DNA of 64,000 nt from Clostridium sp. ZS2-4 (GCF_026719745.1 NZ_JAPPRQ010000136.1:39115-103114), one strand, 5' to 3'; positions 38,404 to 48,642 are shown, counted from the first letter of the stretch. Notes: generated from the sequence alone by a model not told the origin. Translations and numbers: made by a program.

Positions 38404-40422
38404 ATGAGTTCATATTTGCCAATTATATGTGGAATTTTAGCTTTAGTTTTTGCATTTGTTTTCAGTAATGAAATTACTAAAGAAAGTTCAGGAAATGATA
38501 GGATGAAAGAGATAGCTGGGTACATTCAGGAAGGAGCTATGGCGTTTTTAAAAAGAGAGTATAAATACTTATCTATTTTTATTGTTATAGTAGCTGTTGT
38601 TATAACATTAGCCATAGACTTTAAAACTGCAATTTGTTTTGTGTTTGGAGCAATATTTTCAATCTTTGCAGGATATTTTGGAATGAAAGTAGCTACTAAA
38701 GCCAATGTAAGAACTGCAGAGGCTGCTAGATCTGGTCAAAGTAAAGCCTTAAAAATAGCTTTTTCAGGTGGAGCAGTAATGGGGTTATCAGTAGTAGGAT
38801 TAGGAGTTTTGGGACTTAGCATATTTTATTTGGCTTTTGGTAATGATATTAATTTTATAACTGGATTTGGACTTGGAGCAAGTTCCATAGCATTATTTGC
38901 TCGTGTAGGCGGAGGAATATATACTAAGGCAGCAGATGTAGGGGCAGATCTTGTTGGTAAAGTTGAGGCAGGAATACCTGAAGACGATCCAAGAAATCCA
39001 GCAGTTATAGCAGACAATGTTGGAGATAATGTTGGGGATGTTGCTGGTATGGGAGCTGATTTGTTTGAATCGTATGTAGGTTCAATAATCTCAGCTTTAA
39101 CTTTGGGATATTTTCTATTTACAAATGATCAAACCAAAATAATGTTTCCTTTAACTTTAGCTTCAGTTGGTATTATTGCTTCAATAATAGGTATTATTTT
39201 TGCAAGAAGAAGTAAAGGTGATAATCCTCAAAAAGCACTTAATACAGGAACATATATTGGTGGAATAATTGTTATAGTGGCTTCATTTATGCTTAGTAAT
39301 AAAATTTTTGGACATTATAAGGCTTTTGGGGCAATACTCGCTGGGTTGGTTGTTGGTACGTTAATAGGTAAAGTTACGGAAATATATACTGCTTCTGAAT
39401 ATAAATATGTAAAAAAGATAGCTAAGCAATCGGAAACAGGTTCAGCAACTACTATAATATCTGGGCTTGCTGTTGGAATGTATTCTACAATGACACCAAT
39501 AATATTTATATCAATAGGAGTGTTGTTTTCTTTCTATATTATGGGGGGAGCAAGTGATATTTCTATGGGATTATACGGAATTTCGCTTGCGGCAGTAGGA
39601 ATGCTTTCTACTACAGGAATAACAGTTGCTGTTGATGCCTATGGTCCTATTGCTGATAATGCAGGGGGTATAGCTGAAATGTCAGAACTTCCACCAAGTG
39701 TAAGAGAAATTACAGATAAATTGGATTCAGTAGGTAATACAACAGCTGCCATAGGAAAAGGATTTGCCATAGGGTCAGCAGCACTTACAGCTTTAGCTTT
39801 ATTTGCTTCATATGCACAAAAAACACAGTTAAGTGCTATTAATTTATTAACGCCTGCTACACTTGTAGGTCTATTACTTGGAGCTATGCTTCCATTCTTA
39901 TTTGGTTCTTTAACAATGGAGTCTGTTGGAAAAGCTGCTAATGAAATGATTGAAGAAGTTAGACGCCAATTTAGAGAAATGCCAGGAATAATGGAAGGTG
40001 AAGAAAAGCCTGATTATAAAAAATGTGTTGATATTTCAACAACAGCAGCATTAAAAGAAATGATTCTTCCAGGAATACTTGCAATTGTTGTACCAATAGG
40101 AATAGGTCTACTCCTTGGTGTAGAAGCTCTTGGAGGATTGATAGCTGGTGCAGTATCATCAGGAGTACTAATGGCAATAATGATGGCCAATTCAGGTGGA
40201 GCATGGGATAATGCAAAGAAGTATATTGAAAGTGGAGTGCATGGTGGAAAAGGCAGCAATGCCCACAAAGCAGCTGTTGTTGGAGATACAGTAGGAGACC
40301 CATTTAAGGATACATCTGGTCCTGCTATGAATATTTTAATCAAGCTCATGACAATAGTATCTTTAGTTTTTGCAGCAGTAATAGCAGAACATGGAGGAAT
40401 TCTTTTGAACCTATTTAAATAA
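38404..40422 (+). CDS. hppA: Membrane-bound ion-pumping pyrophosphatase, K+-dependent type
   Basis: Couples pyrophosphate hydrolysis to Na+ and/or H+ export. The 672-residue protein has about 15-16 membrane helices and the hallmark [21 protein letters not shown] followed by [36 protein letters not shown] is the C-terminal site. [18 protein letters not shown] carries Ala where K+-independent enzymes have Lys, which marks the K+-dependent subfamily; many of those pump Na+, though this cannot be decided by eye. AGAAGGGGGAG precedes the ATG. Confidence 0.95.
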   Translation: MSSYLPIICGILALVFAFVFSNEITKESSGNDRMKEIAGYIQEGAMAFLKREYKYLSIFIVIVAVVITLAIDFKTAICFVFGAIFSIFAGYFGMKVATKANVRTAEAARSGQSKALKIAFSGGAVMGLSVVGLGVLGLSIFYLAFGNDINFITGFGLGASSIALFARVGGGIYTKAADVGADLVGKVEAGIPEDDPRNPAVIADNVGDNVGDVAGMGADLFESYVGSIISALTLGYFLFTNDQTKIMFPLTLASVGIIASIIGIIFARRSKGDNPQKALNTGTYIGGIIVIVASFMLSNKIFGHYKAFGAILAGLVVGTLIGKVTEIYTASEYKYVKKIAKQSETGSATTIISGLAVGMYSTMTPIIFISIGVLFSFYIMGGASDISMGLYGISLAAVGMLSTTGITVAVDAYGPIADNAGGIAEMSELPPSVREITDKLDSVGNTTAAIGKGFAIGSAALTALALFASYAQKTQLSAINLLTPATLVGLLLGAMLPFLFGSLTMESVGKAANEMIEEVRRQFREMPGIMEGEEKPDYKKCVDISTTAALKEMILPGILAIVVPIGIGLLLGVEALGGLIAGAVSSGVLMAIMMANSGGAWDNAKKYIESGVHGGKGSNAHKAAVVGDTVGDPFKDTSGPAMNILIKLMTIVSLVFAAVIAEHGGILLNLFK

Positions 40423-40655
40423 GAATGTTGCGATGCAACATTCTTATAGTAGCCGGTTGCCAGTAACCAGTAGCCAGAAAGAAAAAATAATTAAAGAATT
40501 TAAATTGATAAAAATAGACATAAAAAAGAGCAAAAATATAGAAAACATCTATGTTCTTGCTCTTTTCTTTATTTGAATTTAGGAAAACTTCCTTCACTGG
40601 TTACTGGTCACTAGCTACTGGTTACTAGAATAAAATTGCCGCGCAATTTTATTCT
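40421..40655. repeat. Heptad-hairpin dispersed repeat, copy R5
   Basis: Hairpin AAGAATGTTGC-gat-GCAACATTCTT starting at the hppA stop (40421-40445), left heptad array (40449-40477), an internal terminator-like stem (40524-40568), an opposing right array (40595-40627) and end hairpin AGAATAAAATTGC-cgc-GCAATTTTATTCT (40627-40655). Confidence 0.88.
40524..40568 (+). terminator. Terminator of hppA inside repeat R5
   Basis: AAAGAGCAA ... TTGCTCTTT outer stem with an inner ATAGA / TCTAT stem, then TTCTTTATTT. Confidence 0.7.
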
Positions 40656-40813
40656 ATATAGAAATGTTTGACTCTATTTCCTATATACTATACTATTGTA
40701 GTATAAATCAATGTTACCTATAAAATAAATTTCTGAATATTATACCTGAAATTAGTAAAAAATAAATAAAGATAGTTTATTATAAATAGGATAGAAAGAT
40801 TGGAGGGAAAAAT

Positions 40814-43024
40814 ATGAATATTAGAGAAGTTATTTTAAATTTTATGCGAGAACAGGCCTATAAGCCTATGAACATACAAGAATTGGGGAGAGTGTTTGGC
40901 ATATCTAAGCGTGATCTTGATGAGTTTAAGGATTCATTGAAAGATATGGAGAAAGATGGGCAAATAATAAAAACTCGCACTAAGCTCTACGGTATACCCG
41001 AAAAAATGGGACTTATCATAGGAAAACTTCAAGGTCATCAGAAAGGTTTCGGTTTTGTCATACCTGAAGAGGATAGACCAGACATATTTATAACATCTTC
41101 ATTTATGAATGGTGCCATGAATGGTGATAGAGTTATAGCTAAAATTATTAAACAAGATAGCAGTGGGAAAAAGTGCGAAGGCGAAATCATAAGAATTCTT
41201 GAAAGAGCAAATAAAACTGTAATAGGAGTATACGAAGATAGCAAAAACTTTGGATTTGTAGTTTCTGAGGATAAAAGAATAAATCATGACATATTTATTC
41301 CAAAGGCTGATAAAAATGGGGCTAAAACTGGAGATATAGTAATAGTTGAGATAACTGAATGGCCGGGTAAGAGAAGAAATCCAGAAGGTAGAGTTAAAGA
41401 AATACTGGGTAAAAAAGGTGAAAAAGGAATAGATATTTTAACTATAATCAAGAAATTTAAGCTTCCTGAAGAGTTCCCGCCAAAGGTTCAGAAGTTTGCA
41501 GAAAAAATACCAAATGAAATTAGGGAAGAGGAATATGGAAAAAGAGAAGATTTAAGAGATTTAAGGATGGTAACTATTGATGGAGCAGATGCTAAAGATT
41601 TAGATGATGCTGTATCAATACAAAAGTTAGCCAATGGAAATTATTATTTAGGAGTGCATATTGCAGATGTAACTCATTATGTCAGAGAAAATAATCCTCT
41701 AGATAAAGAAGCTTTAAAGAGAGCTACCTCAGTTTATTTGATTGATAGAGTTATACCAATGCTTCCTAAGGAATTATCCAATGGAATTTGCAGTTTAAAT
41801 CCTAGAGTAGACAGACTTGCAATGACTTGCTTTATGGAAATAAACAAAGAGGGAAAAGTTGTAGATTATAGAATAACAAAGAGTGTAATTAAAACTAATG
41901 AAAGAATGACATATACTGATGTTACAAAGATGTTAAGAGATGGAGATCAAGAGCTTATAGAAAAATATGACTATCTATATGAAGACTTCAAACTTATGGA
42001 AGAGTTATGTGGGATACTTTATAGAAAGAGAATAGGAAGAGGCGCAATTGATTTCGATTTTGAAGAATGTAAGATAATTTTAGATTATAATGGAAAACCA
42101 ATTGATATAAAACCATATGAACGAGCTATCGCTAACAGAATTATTGAAGAATTCATGTTAGCTTGTAATGAAACTATAGCTGAACATATGTTTTGGACTA
42201 AACTACCTTTCGTATATAGAATTCACGAAGATCCAGATGAAGAAAAGCTTCAAAGATTTAAGGAGTTTGCATATAATTTAGGATATTTTGTAAAGATGGG
42301 CAAAGAGGTTCATCCAAAGGCTCTCCAAGAGATTGTTGAAGAAGTAAGAGGAAAGAAAGAAGAAACAGTAGTTAATACACTTCTTTTACGTTCTTTGCAG
42401 CAAGCTAGATATGCACCACAATGTTCAGGACATTTTGGTCTTGCAGCAAGATACTACTGTCATTTTACTTCTCCAATAAGAAGATATCCAGATTTAATTA
42501 TTCACAGAATAATTAAAGAATCCTTAGATGGAACTATAGATGAAAGTAGAATAAAACAGCTTGAAAAAGCCGTTGACTATGCTTCAGTACAATCCTCCGA
42601 TATGGAAAGAGTTGCTGTTGAGGCTGAAAGAGAAGTTGATGATTTGAAGAAAGCTGAATATATGAGTGAAAGAATAGGAGAAGAATATGAGGGAATAATT
42701 TCATCAGTTACTAATTTTGGAATGTTTGTTGAGCTTCCGAATACAGTAGAGGGCTTAGTTCATATAAGTACTTTGGATGATGATTATTATGTATATGATG
42801 ACCAACACTTATGTTTAATAGGAGAGAGAACTAAGAATATTTATAGACTTGGAGATGAAGTAAGAATAAAGGTATCCAAGGTTGATATGGATGCTCATGA
42901 AGTTTATTTTGATGTTGTAAAACAGAAAATAGAAGAAGAAAATAATGACAATGCTACTCCAAAATTAGAGCAATTTGAAAAAGGAAATCAACAGACTGAA
43001 GTTGAAGAATTTCAATTATTATAA
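40814..43024 (+). CDS. rnr: Ribonuclease R
   Basis: A processive 3'-5' exoribonuclease that degrades structured RNA and, with SmpB-tmRNA, the mRNAs of stalled ribosomes. The 736-residue protein has an N-terminal HTH (about 1-60), two cold-shock domains (about 65-215), the RNB catalytic domain with IDGADAKDLDDAV (metal-binding Asp residues near 256-265), and a C-terminal S1 domain (about 625-710). AGGGAAAAAT precedes the ATG. In many clostridia it is next to smpB and ssrA; here a thi cluster lies between. Confidence 0.96.
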   Translation: MNIREVILNFMREQAYKPMNIQELGRVFGISKRDLDEFKDSLKDMEKDGQIIKTRTKLYGIPEKMGLIIGKLQGHQKGFGFVIPEEDRPDIFITSSFMNGAMNGDRVIAKIIKQDSSGKKCEGEIIRILERANKTVIGVYEDSKNFGFVVSEDKRINHDIFIPKADKNGAKTGDIVIVEITEWPGKRRNPEGRVKEILGKKGEKGIDILTIIKKFKLPEEFPPKVQKFAEKIPNEIREEEYGKREDLRDLRMVTIDGADAKDLDDAVSIQKLANGNYYLGVHIADVTHYVRENNPLDKEALKRATSVYLIDRVIPMLPKELSNGICSLNPRVDRLAMTCFMEINKEGKVVDYRITKSVIKTNERMTYTDVTKMLRDGDQELIEKYDYLYEDFKLMEELCGILYRKRIGRGAIDFDFEECKIILDYNGKPIDIKPYERAIANRIIEEFMLACNETIAEHMFWTKLPFVYRIHEDPDEEKLQRFKEFAYNLGYFVKMGKEVHPKALQEIVEEVRGKKEETVVNTLLLRSLQQARYAPQCSGHFGLAARYYCHFTSPIRRYPDLIIHRIIKESLDGTIDESRIKQLEKAVDYASVQSSDMERVAVEAEREVDDLKKAEYMSERIGEEYEGIISSVTNFGMFVELPNTVEGLVHISTLDDDYYVYDDQHLCLIGERTKNIYRLGDEVRIKVSKVDMDAHEVYFDVVKQKIEEENNDNATPKLEQFEKGNQQTEVEEFQLL

Positions 43025-43049
43025 TAAAGAATAAGCTATTTTTAGTAGC

Positions 43050-43078
43050 TTTACAATTATAGTATAATAAGTTATAAT
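43050..43078 (+). promoter_or_regulatory. Promoter of the thi operon
   Basis: TTTACA, 17 bp, TATAAT, about 30 bp before the TPP aptamer. Confidence 0.65.
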
Positions 43079-43105
43079 GTATGTGTAAAATTTAATAAAG
43101 TAAAA

Positions 43106-43190
43106 GATGCTGGGAGTGCCAAGTGGCTGAGACCGATTTATATCGGAATCCTTTGAACCTGAAATAATTAGTATTATCGTAGGAAAAGCA
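43106..43190 (+). promoter_or_regulatory. TPP riboswitch
   Basis: The thi-box elements are clear: GGCTGAGA (43125-43132), CCTTTGAACCTGA (43150-43162) and the closing TCGTAGGAAAAGCA part. The helix between the first two (CCGATTTATATCGG) is variable as expected. It senses thiamine pyrophosphate and is followed by a terminator at 43242-43275, so it should act by transcription attenuation on tenI-thiSFGH. Confidence 0.95.
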
Positions 43191-43241
43191 AATAATATTT
43201 TAATTTTGATTTTGATTAGAGTAAATTTAAGATATTTATAT

Positions 43242-43275
43242 AAAAGCTTGCCTTCGGGTAAGCTTTTATTTTTTC
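43242..43275 (+). terminator. TPP-riboswitch-controlled terminator
   Basis: AAAAGCTTGCC-ttc-GGGTAAGCTTTT with TTTTTT following. Confidence 0.88.
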
Positions 43276-43342
43276 TATTAATAAAAATAAGAGAGAAATG
43301 GTTAGGACAAAAGGCGTATATTTTAAATGGGGAGGACTAGAA

Positions 43343-43939
43343 TTGTTATATCTTATAACAAATAGAAACATTGTGAAATATGGCAATTTATACAGTGTTG
43401 TACAGAAAGCTGTTGAAGGTGGCGTAGATGCTATTATTCTTAGGGAAAAAGATTTGTCTTTTGAAGAATTGATGTTAGCATCAGAGAAAATTAAAGACAT
43501 TATAGCGGATAAAAATGTAAGGTTAATTATTAATGGAAACATAGAAGTGGCAAAGAAAATAAAAGCTGCAGGATTTCATATTGGATTTAAAAAATTCATG
43601 GAAGAAAAATATAAATTTGATGGGTTGCTAGGTGTATCAGTACATAGTTTGGAAGAAGCAGTATCAGCAGAGAAAAATGGAGCAAATTATATACTTGCAG
43701 GGCATGTATATGAAACAGATTGCAAAAAAGGATTAAAGCCTAGAGGTGTTGATTTTATTAAATCTATCGCATCAAGTGTAAATATACCTGTAATAGCTTT
43801 AGGCGGTATTGATGAAAAAAATATTAAGAATGTTATTGCTGCTGGTGCCCATGGAGCTGCAGTTATGTCTTATATTATGGCAGCTGAAGATCCATATATG
43901 GCTGCAAAGCTATTGAAAAATAGGCTGTGTCTTAAATGA
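43343..43939 (+). CDS. tenI: Thiazole tautomerase TenI (ThiE-like)
   Basis: Aromatises the thiazole phosphate made by ThiG. The 198-residue TIM barrel starts LYLITNR like ThiE, but AGHVYETDCKKGLKPRG matches the TenI active-site loop (with its His) and not the ThiE pyrophosphate loop. I chose the TTG at 43343, seven bases behind GGAGGA; an ATG at 43298 would add 15 poorly supported residues. First gene after the TPP riboswitch. Confidence 0.85.
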   Translation: MLYLITNRNIVKYGNLYSVVQKAVEGGVDAIILREKDLSFEELMLASEKIKDIIADKNVRLIINGNIEVAKKIKAAGFHIGFKKFMEEKYKFDGLLGVSVHSLEEAVSAEKNGANYILAGHVYETDCKKGLKPRGVDFIKSIASSVNIPVIALGGIDEKNIKNVIAAGAHGAAVMSYIMAAEDPYMAAKLLKNRLCLK

Positions 43940-44091
43940 ATATAAAAACCAACATTCATTTAAAATGGAATTAAAAAAATAAAATAAGCTTAGTTTTGGA
44001 GTGAAGCAGCAAAAGTTATAATCAGAATATTGTGAGAAGTTTTTATAAGTGTATAAACATATTCACAAACATAAGAGGAGGGTAGAAAAAT

Positions 44092-44286
44092 ATGATAATT
44101 AATGGTAAAGAGATGAATTTTGATGAAGGAATAACTATGGAAGAACTTCTGAAAAAACTTAATTTAAATATGGACAAGGTAGTAGTAGAGGTTAACTTAG
44201 AAATAATTGCAAAGGAAAAATATTATGAATTTATACTTAACCAAGAAGACAAGGTTGAAATTATAAGCTTTGTAGGTGGGGGATGA
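44092..44286 (+). CDS. thiS: Sulfur carrier protein ThiS
   Basis: A 64-residue ubiquitin-like sulfur donor for thiazole synthesis. It ends in FVGGG, with the double Gly needed for adenylation and thiocarboxylate formation. The body (MIINGKEMNFDEGITMEELL) is typical. GAGGAGGG precedes the ATG. It lies 4 bp before thiF. Confidence 0.93.
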   Translation: MIINGKEMNFDEGITMEELLKKLNLNMDKVVVEVNLEIIAKEKYYEFILNQEDKVEIISFVGGG

Positions 44287-44290
44287 TTAA

Positions 44291-45097
44291 ATGAATATAT
44301 TTCTAAATGAAAAAAATGTAATCATGAAGGATAATGCTACAGCTTATCAAGCTAGAGATGTTTTTAAGAAAGATGCAGATGTTGTTATTTTGAATGGATT
44401 TATGATAAAAGAAGATTTTGTTTTAAAAGAGAATGATAAGCTGACTCTGATAAAAAAAGGAGAAGTTCCAAGTAAAGAAGAACTAGAAAATCTTTTAGTT
44501 GCACGACATACTCCAAGGGTTCATGAAAAAATAAAAAATGCTTGTGTAGGAATAGCGGGATTGGGTGGGCTTGGCTCAAATGCCGCAGTATCTCTTGCAA
44601 GGTTAGGTATAGGCAAACTTATATTAGTTGATTTTGATATAGTTGAACCCAGTAATCTAAACAGGCAGCAGTATTTGATAAAGCACCTTGGAATGAGTAA
44701 AACAGAGGCTATGAAGCAGCTTATTTCAGAAATAAATCCTTTTGTAGAAGTAGAAATCAAAAATGAATATATTACAGAAAAAAATGTGTTAAATATTTTT
44801 GGAGATGTGGATATTGTAGTTGAGGCTTTTGATAATCCTGAGGCTAAAGCTGTATTAGTTAATATGATTTTGAGCAAAAGAAGCGATAAAATCGTAGTAG
44901 CAGCTTCTGGAATGGCTGGTTATTTTTCGAATAATACTATAATAACTAAAAAAATTAATGATAATTTTTATTTAATTGGGGATGAAACTCATGAAGCTAA
45001 ACCAGGATGTGGATTGATGGCACCAAGAGTTGCTATTGCAGCTAATCATCAAGCTAATACTGTTTTAAGATTAATCATGGGAGAAAAAAATATATAG
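44291..45097 (+). CDS. thiF: ThiS adenylyltransferase ThiF with an N-terminal ThiS-like domain
   Basis: Activates the ThiS C-terminus with ATP. Residues 1-60 form a ubiquitin-like ThiS-type domain lacking the GG tail, and 80-268 an E1-like domain with GLGGLGSNAA nucleotide site and the DFDIVEPSNLNRQQY motif. The fusion is known in clostridial ThiF. The CxxC zinc ligands of longer MoeB/ThiF are not evident; GCGLM near the end may hold the conserved Cys. It follows thiS directly. Confidence 0.9.
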   Translation: MNIFLNEKNVIMKDNATAYQARDVFKKDADVVILNGFMIKEDFVLKENDKLTLIKKGEVPSKEELENLLVARHTPRVHEKIKNACVGIAGLGGLGSNAAVSLARLGIGKLILVDFDIVEPSNLNRQQYLIKHLGMSKTEAMKQLISEINPFVEVEIKNEYITEKNVLNIFGDVDIVVEAFDNPEAKAVLVNMILSKRSDKIVVAASGMAGYFSNNTIITKKINDNFYLIGDETHEAKPGCGLMAPRVAIAANHQANTVLRLIMGEKNI

Positions 45098-45108
45098 GAG
45101 TGTGAATT

Positions 45109-45888
45109 ATGGAAAATTTAAAAATCGGTGGAGTAGAACTTAAAAATAGATTGTTTACTGGAACAGGGAAGTTTCCAGATAAAAGAATGCTTACAGAGGT
45201 TATAGAGAAATCAGAATCTCAAGTAATAACTATGGCACTAAGAAGAGTTGATATAACTTCTAAAGAGGAAAATGTTCTAGATTACATACCTAAGGACAGA
45301 ATTCTTCTTCCAAATACCTCTGGAGCTAGAAATGCTGAAGAAGCAGTTAGAATTGCAAGATTAGCTAAAGCTAGTGGGTGTGGAAACTGGATTAAAATTG
45401 AAGTAATATCTGATAATAAATACTTGCTTCCAGATAACTTGGAAACGATTAAAGCAACAGAAATTTTAGCTAAAGAAGGATTTATTGTTTTACCTTACAT
45501 GAATCCGGATTTAATGGATGCTAAAAGATTAGTGGAAGCTGGTGCATCAGCAGTTATGCCTTTAGGAGCACCTATTGGAACTAATAGAGGTATAAGAACT
45601 AAAGAAATGGTTCAAATTTTAATTGATGAAATAAATCTTCCAATAGTTGTAGATGCAGGTATAGGTAAGCCATCTGAAGCTGCTGAAGCTATGGAAATGG
45701 GGGCAGCAGCAGTTTTAGTAAATACAGCAATAGCTACTGCAGGAGATCCTGTTAAAATGGCTGAAGCTTTTAATTTTGCAGTAAAAGCAGGAAGAATGGC
45801 TTATGTTGCAAAAACAGGAGCTGTAAGAAAATATGCTAGTGCATCTTCACCTTTAACAGGATTCCTAAATAAAGAAGGTGAATTATAA
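45109..45888 (+). CDS. thiG: Thiazole synthase
   Basis: Builds the thiazole phosphate from deoxyxylulose phosphate, dehydroglycine and ThiS thiocarboxylate. The 259-residue TIM barrel has the Schiff-base Lys in WIKIEVISD (about residue 97), [18 protein letters not shown] and [18 protein letters not shown] precedes the ATG. It is 11 bp after thiF and 2 bp before thiH. Confidence 0.96.
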   Translation: MENLKIGGVELKNRLFTGTGKFPDKRMLTEVIEKSESQVITMALRRVDITSKEENVLDYIPKDRILLPNTSGARNAEEAVRIARLAKASGCGNWIKIEVISDNKYLLPDNLETIKATEILAKEGFIVLPYMNPDLMDAKRLVEAGASAVMPLGAPIGTNRGIRTKEMVQILIDEINLPIVVDAGIGKPSEAAEAMEMGAAAVLVNTAIATAGDPVKMAEAFNFAVKAGRMAYVAKTGAVRKYASASSPLTGFLNKEGEL

Positions 45889-45890
45889 AA

Positions 45891-46994
45891 ATGAGTGTAT
45901 ATGAAGAATGTTTAAAGTATAAGGAGTTTGATTTTGAAAGTTTTTTTGAAAGAATAACTGAAGACGATATATTTAGAATAATAAACAGCCGTAAATTAGA
46001 TGAATATGATTTTTTAGCTTTGTTGTCTCCAACAGCTGAAAGATACCTTGAAGAAATAGCTCAAAAAGCATACGAGCTTACATTAAAGAATTTTGGAAAA
46101 GCTGTACTTCTTTATACACCAATGTATTTAGGAAATTATTGTGCAAATAAATGTGTTTATTGTGGATTTAATCATGATAATGATATAGTTAGAAAAAAAC
46201 TTACAATGGAAGAAATAGAGGAAGAAGCTAAAAAGATTTATGATACAGGGTTAAGACATATTATTATTTTAACAGGTTCATCAAGAAAAGAAACACCAGT
46301 TTCTTATATAGTTGATTCTGTTAAGTTATTAAAGAAATATTTTGATTCCATAGCGATAGAAGTATATTCTCTTACAGAAGAAGAATATATCCAGGTGGTT
46401 GAAGCTGGAGTGGACAGCATGTCTATATATCAAGAAGTATATGACGAAGAAATATATGATAAAGTTCACCTTGCAGGACCTAAAAAGAATTATAAATTCA
46501 GATTGGATGCACCAGAGAGAGCTTGTAGAGCTAAAATGAGAAATGTATGTGTAGGTGCTCTTTTAGGATTAAATGATTGGAGGCGTGAATTTTTCCAAGT
46601 AGGACTTCATGCTAAATATCTCCAAGATAAATATTCTGATGTTGATGTAGCAGTAGCTCTTCCAAGAATAAGAGGACATGCAGGAACATTTACAGATGTT
46701 CATGAGGTAAGTGATAAAAATATTACTCAAATGATATTAGCCAGCAGATTATTTTTGCCAAGAGCAGGAATTACAATGACTACAAGAGAAAAAGCTGAAT
46801 TTAAAAATAATCTTATACCATTAGGAGTTAATAAGATATCAGCAGGAGTAACTACTGAAGTAGGTGGACATACTTCAGATGAGCAAAGCGATCCTCAATT
46901 TGAAATAATAGATCCTAGAAGTGTAGAAGAAGTAAAACAAGACTTATTAAAAATAGGATACCAACCTGTTTTAAAAGATTGGATGAAGATTTAA
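45891..46994 (+). CDS. thiH: 2-iminoacetate synthase ThiH (radical SAM)
   Basis: Cleaves tyrosine to dehydroglycine and p-cresol, the anaerobic route to the thiazole nitrogen-carbon unit. The 367-residue protein has CANKCVYCGF (CX3CX2C cluster, about residues 83-91), the LYTPMYLGNYC approach, and the C-terminal ThiH domain (AGITMTTREKAEFKNNLIPLG). Use of ThiH rather than ThiO fits an anaerobe. It ends before a terminator-like hairpin, so thiD and thiE may be partly separate. Confidence 0.96.
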   Translation: MSVYEECLKYKEFDFESFFERITEDDIFRIINSRKLDEYDFLALLSPTAERYLEEIAQKAYELTLKNFGKAVLLYTPMYLGNYCANKCVYCGFNHDNDIVRKKLTMEEIEEEAKKIYDTGLRHIIILTGSSRKETPVSYIVDSVKLLKKYFDSIAIEVYSLTEEEYIQVVEAGVDSMSIYQEVYDEEIYDKVHLAGPKKNYKFRLDAPERACRAKMRNVCVGALLGLNDWRREFFQVGLHAKYLQDKYSDVDVAVALPRIRGHAGTFTDVHEVSDKNITQMILASRLFLPRAGITMTTREKAEFKNNLIPLGVNKISAGVTTEVGGHTSDEQSDPQFEIIDPRSVEEVKQDLLKIGYQPVLKDWMKI

Positions 46995-47023
46995 GATATC
47001 TATATGAAGGAGCTTATGTGATT

Positions 47024-47065
47024 AAAAACTCCTTTACATTATTAGGTAGAGGAGTTTTATTTATG
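47024..47065 (+). terminator. Terminator-like hairpin after thiH
   Basis: AAAAACTCC / GGAGTTTT arms with an 18-nt loop followed by ATTTATGTT; a modest T tract. Confidence 0.55.
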
Positions 47066-47144
47066 TTACAATGGCTCTATTTAAGCATGTATGCAATATT
47101 GTATATATGCTTTTACTTTTAATAAACAAAGGTGGATGATGTAT

Positions 47145-47942
47145 ATGAAAAAAGTATTGACTATTGCAGGGTCTGACAGCTGCGGTGGAGCGGGAATTCA
47201 GGCTGATATAAAAACAATGAGTGCATTAGGTGTTTATGGTATGAGTGTTATTACAGCAGTAACAGCTCAAAATACTCAAGGTGTAACCGCTGTACAAGAG
47301 ATACAAAAAGAAATAGTAGAAGCACAGTTGAGAGCAATTTTTGATGACATACAAGTTGATGCTGTAAAGATTGGTATGGTTTCTAACTCTGAAATTATAA
47401 GAACTATAAGAGAAATATTAATAGAATATAAAATTAAAAATATTGTATTAGATCCAGTTATGATATCAAAAAGTGGTTATTATCTTTTAAAGCCTGAGGC
47501 AATAGATGAACTAAAAAAATTAATATCTATAGTGGATATAGTAACTCCAAATATTCCAGAGGCTGAAGAACTTACAGGTATGAAAATATTTTCAGAAGAT
47601 GATATGAAAAAAGCTGCATTAAAAATTTTAGAATATAAACCTAAATATGTGCTGGTTAAAGGTGGGCACAGATGCAATGATGCAAAAGATGTTTTATATT
47701 ATGATGGAGAATTTTTAACTATTGATGGAGATAGAATAAATACTAAAAATACTCATGGAACAGGATGTACACTATCTTCTGCTATTGCAAGCTATATTGC
47801 AAGGGGGCACAGGGTAGAAGAAGCTGTAAAGCTTTCAAAAGAATATATAAGCAAAGTAATAAAAAATTCTTTTTCTATAGGAAAAGGAGTTGGACCGGTT
47901 GGGCATTTTGTTGATTTATATAACAAAGCAGGAAGTTTATAA
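47145..47942 (+). CDS. thiD: Hydroxymethylpyrimidine/phosphomethylpyrimidine kinase
   Basis: Phosphorylates HMP and then HMP-P to HMP-PP. The 265-residue ribokinase-fold protein has TIAGSDSCGGAGIQADIKT (substrate site), DPVMISKSG, the anion hole NTHGTGCTLSSAIA with catalytic Asp/Cys region (about residues 205-218). The ATG at 47145 sits 9 bases behind AAAGGTGG; ATGs at 47136 and 47139 are alternatives. Followed by a heptad repeat and thiE. Confidence 0.94.
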   Translation: MKKVLTIAGSDSCGGAGIQADIKTMSALGVYGMSVITAVTAQNTQGVTAVQEIQKEIVEAQLRAIFDDIQVDAVKIGMVSNSEIIRTIREILIEYKIKNIVLDPVMISKSGYYLLKPEAIDELKKLISIVDIVTPNIPEAEELTGMKIFSEDDMKKAALKILEYKPKYVLVKGGHRCNDAKDVLYYDGEFLTIDGDRINTKNTHGTGCTLSSAIASYIARGHRVEEAVKLSKEYISKVIKNSFSIGKGVGPVGHFVDLYNKAGSL

Positions 47943-47943
47943 A

Positions 47944-47986
47944 AGTAGTAGCCAGTAACCAGTAACCAGTTACCAGTTACCAGTAT
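47944..47986. repeat. Heptad repeat, short copy R6
   Basis: About six 7-bp CAGTARC/CAGTTAC units between thiD and thiE, in one orientation and without the hairpins seen at the other loci. It begins one base after the thiD stop. Confidence 0.85.
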
Positions 47987-48009
47987 AAAAAGAAAGAAGG
48001 AGAAATATA

Positions 48010-48642
48010 ATGAATATAGATTATAGCTTATATCTAATTACGGATAGAAATATAATAAAGAACAGGAGTTTAAAAGAATGCGTAGAGGAAGCAATAAAGG
48101 GTGGAGTAACTATTGTACAAATTAGAGAAAAAGATGCCTCTACAAGAGAATTTTATAATGTTGCTAAGGAAATAAAAGAGGTAACAGATAAATATAATGT
48201 TCCACTAATAATAAATGATAGGATAGACATTGCTTTGGCTGTTGATGCAGCAGGAGTGCATTTAGGACAAAGTGATATGTCTATTGAAGTGGCAAGAAAA
48301 ATTTTAGGAGAAGACAAAATTATAGGGATTTCAGCAGGAAACATAGAAGAGGCATTGGAAGCTGAAAAATTAGGAGCAGATTATTTAGGAATTGGAGCAA
48401 TATTTTATACAGGAACAAAAAAAGATATAGATGAACCTATAGGATTAGAAGGTTTAAAAGAAATTACCAACAAAATAAAAATACCTTCAGTAGCTATAGG
48501 TGGTATAAATAAAGACAATACTGCAGAGATTATGGAAACAGGAGTAAATGGAATTTCTGTTATATCTGCTATTTTAGGTTATGAAGATACTAAAAAAGCA
48601 TCAGAAGAAATTTTAAGCAAATTAAGTAAACCTAGAAATTAG
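48010..48642 (+). CDS. thiE: Thiamine-phosphate synthase
   Basis: Joins HMP-PP and thiazole phosphate. The 210-residue TIM barrel starts [10 protein letters not shown], has VQIREKDAS (pyrophosphate-binding), [23 protein letters not shown] and [13 protein letters not shown] loop typical of ThiE rather than TenI. AAGGAGAAA precedes the ATG. With tenI, thiSFGH and thiD this makes a near-complete thiamine set; thiC is not in the window. Confidence 0.95.
   Translation: MNIDYSLYLITDRNIIKNRSLKECVEEAIKGGVTIVQIREKDASTREFYNVAKEIKEVTDKYNVPLIINDRIDIALAVDAAGVHLGQSDMSIEVARKILGEDKIIGISAGNIEEALEAEKLGADYLGIGAIFYTGTKKDIDEPIGLEGLKEITNKIKIPSVAIGGINKDNTAEIMETGVNGISVISAILGYEDTKKASEEILSKLSKPRN

Noticed and set aside
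43298..43342. Earlier ATG start for tenI
   Set aside because: It adds 15 residues without family similarity, whereas the TTG at 43343 has GGAGGA at good spacing and begins at the LYLITNR motif.
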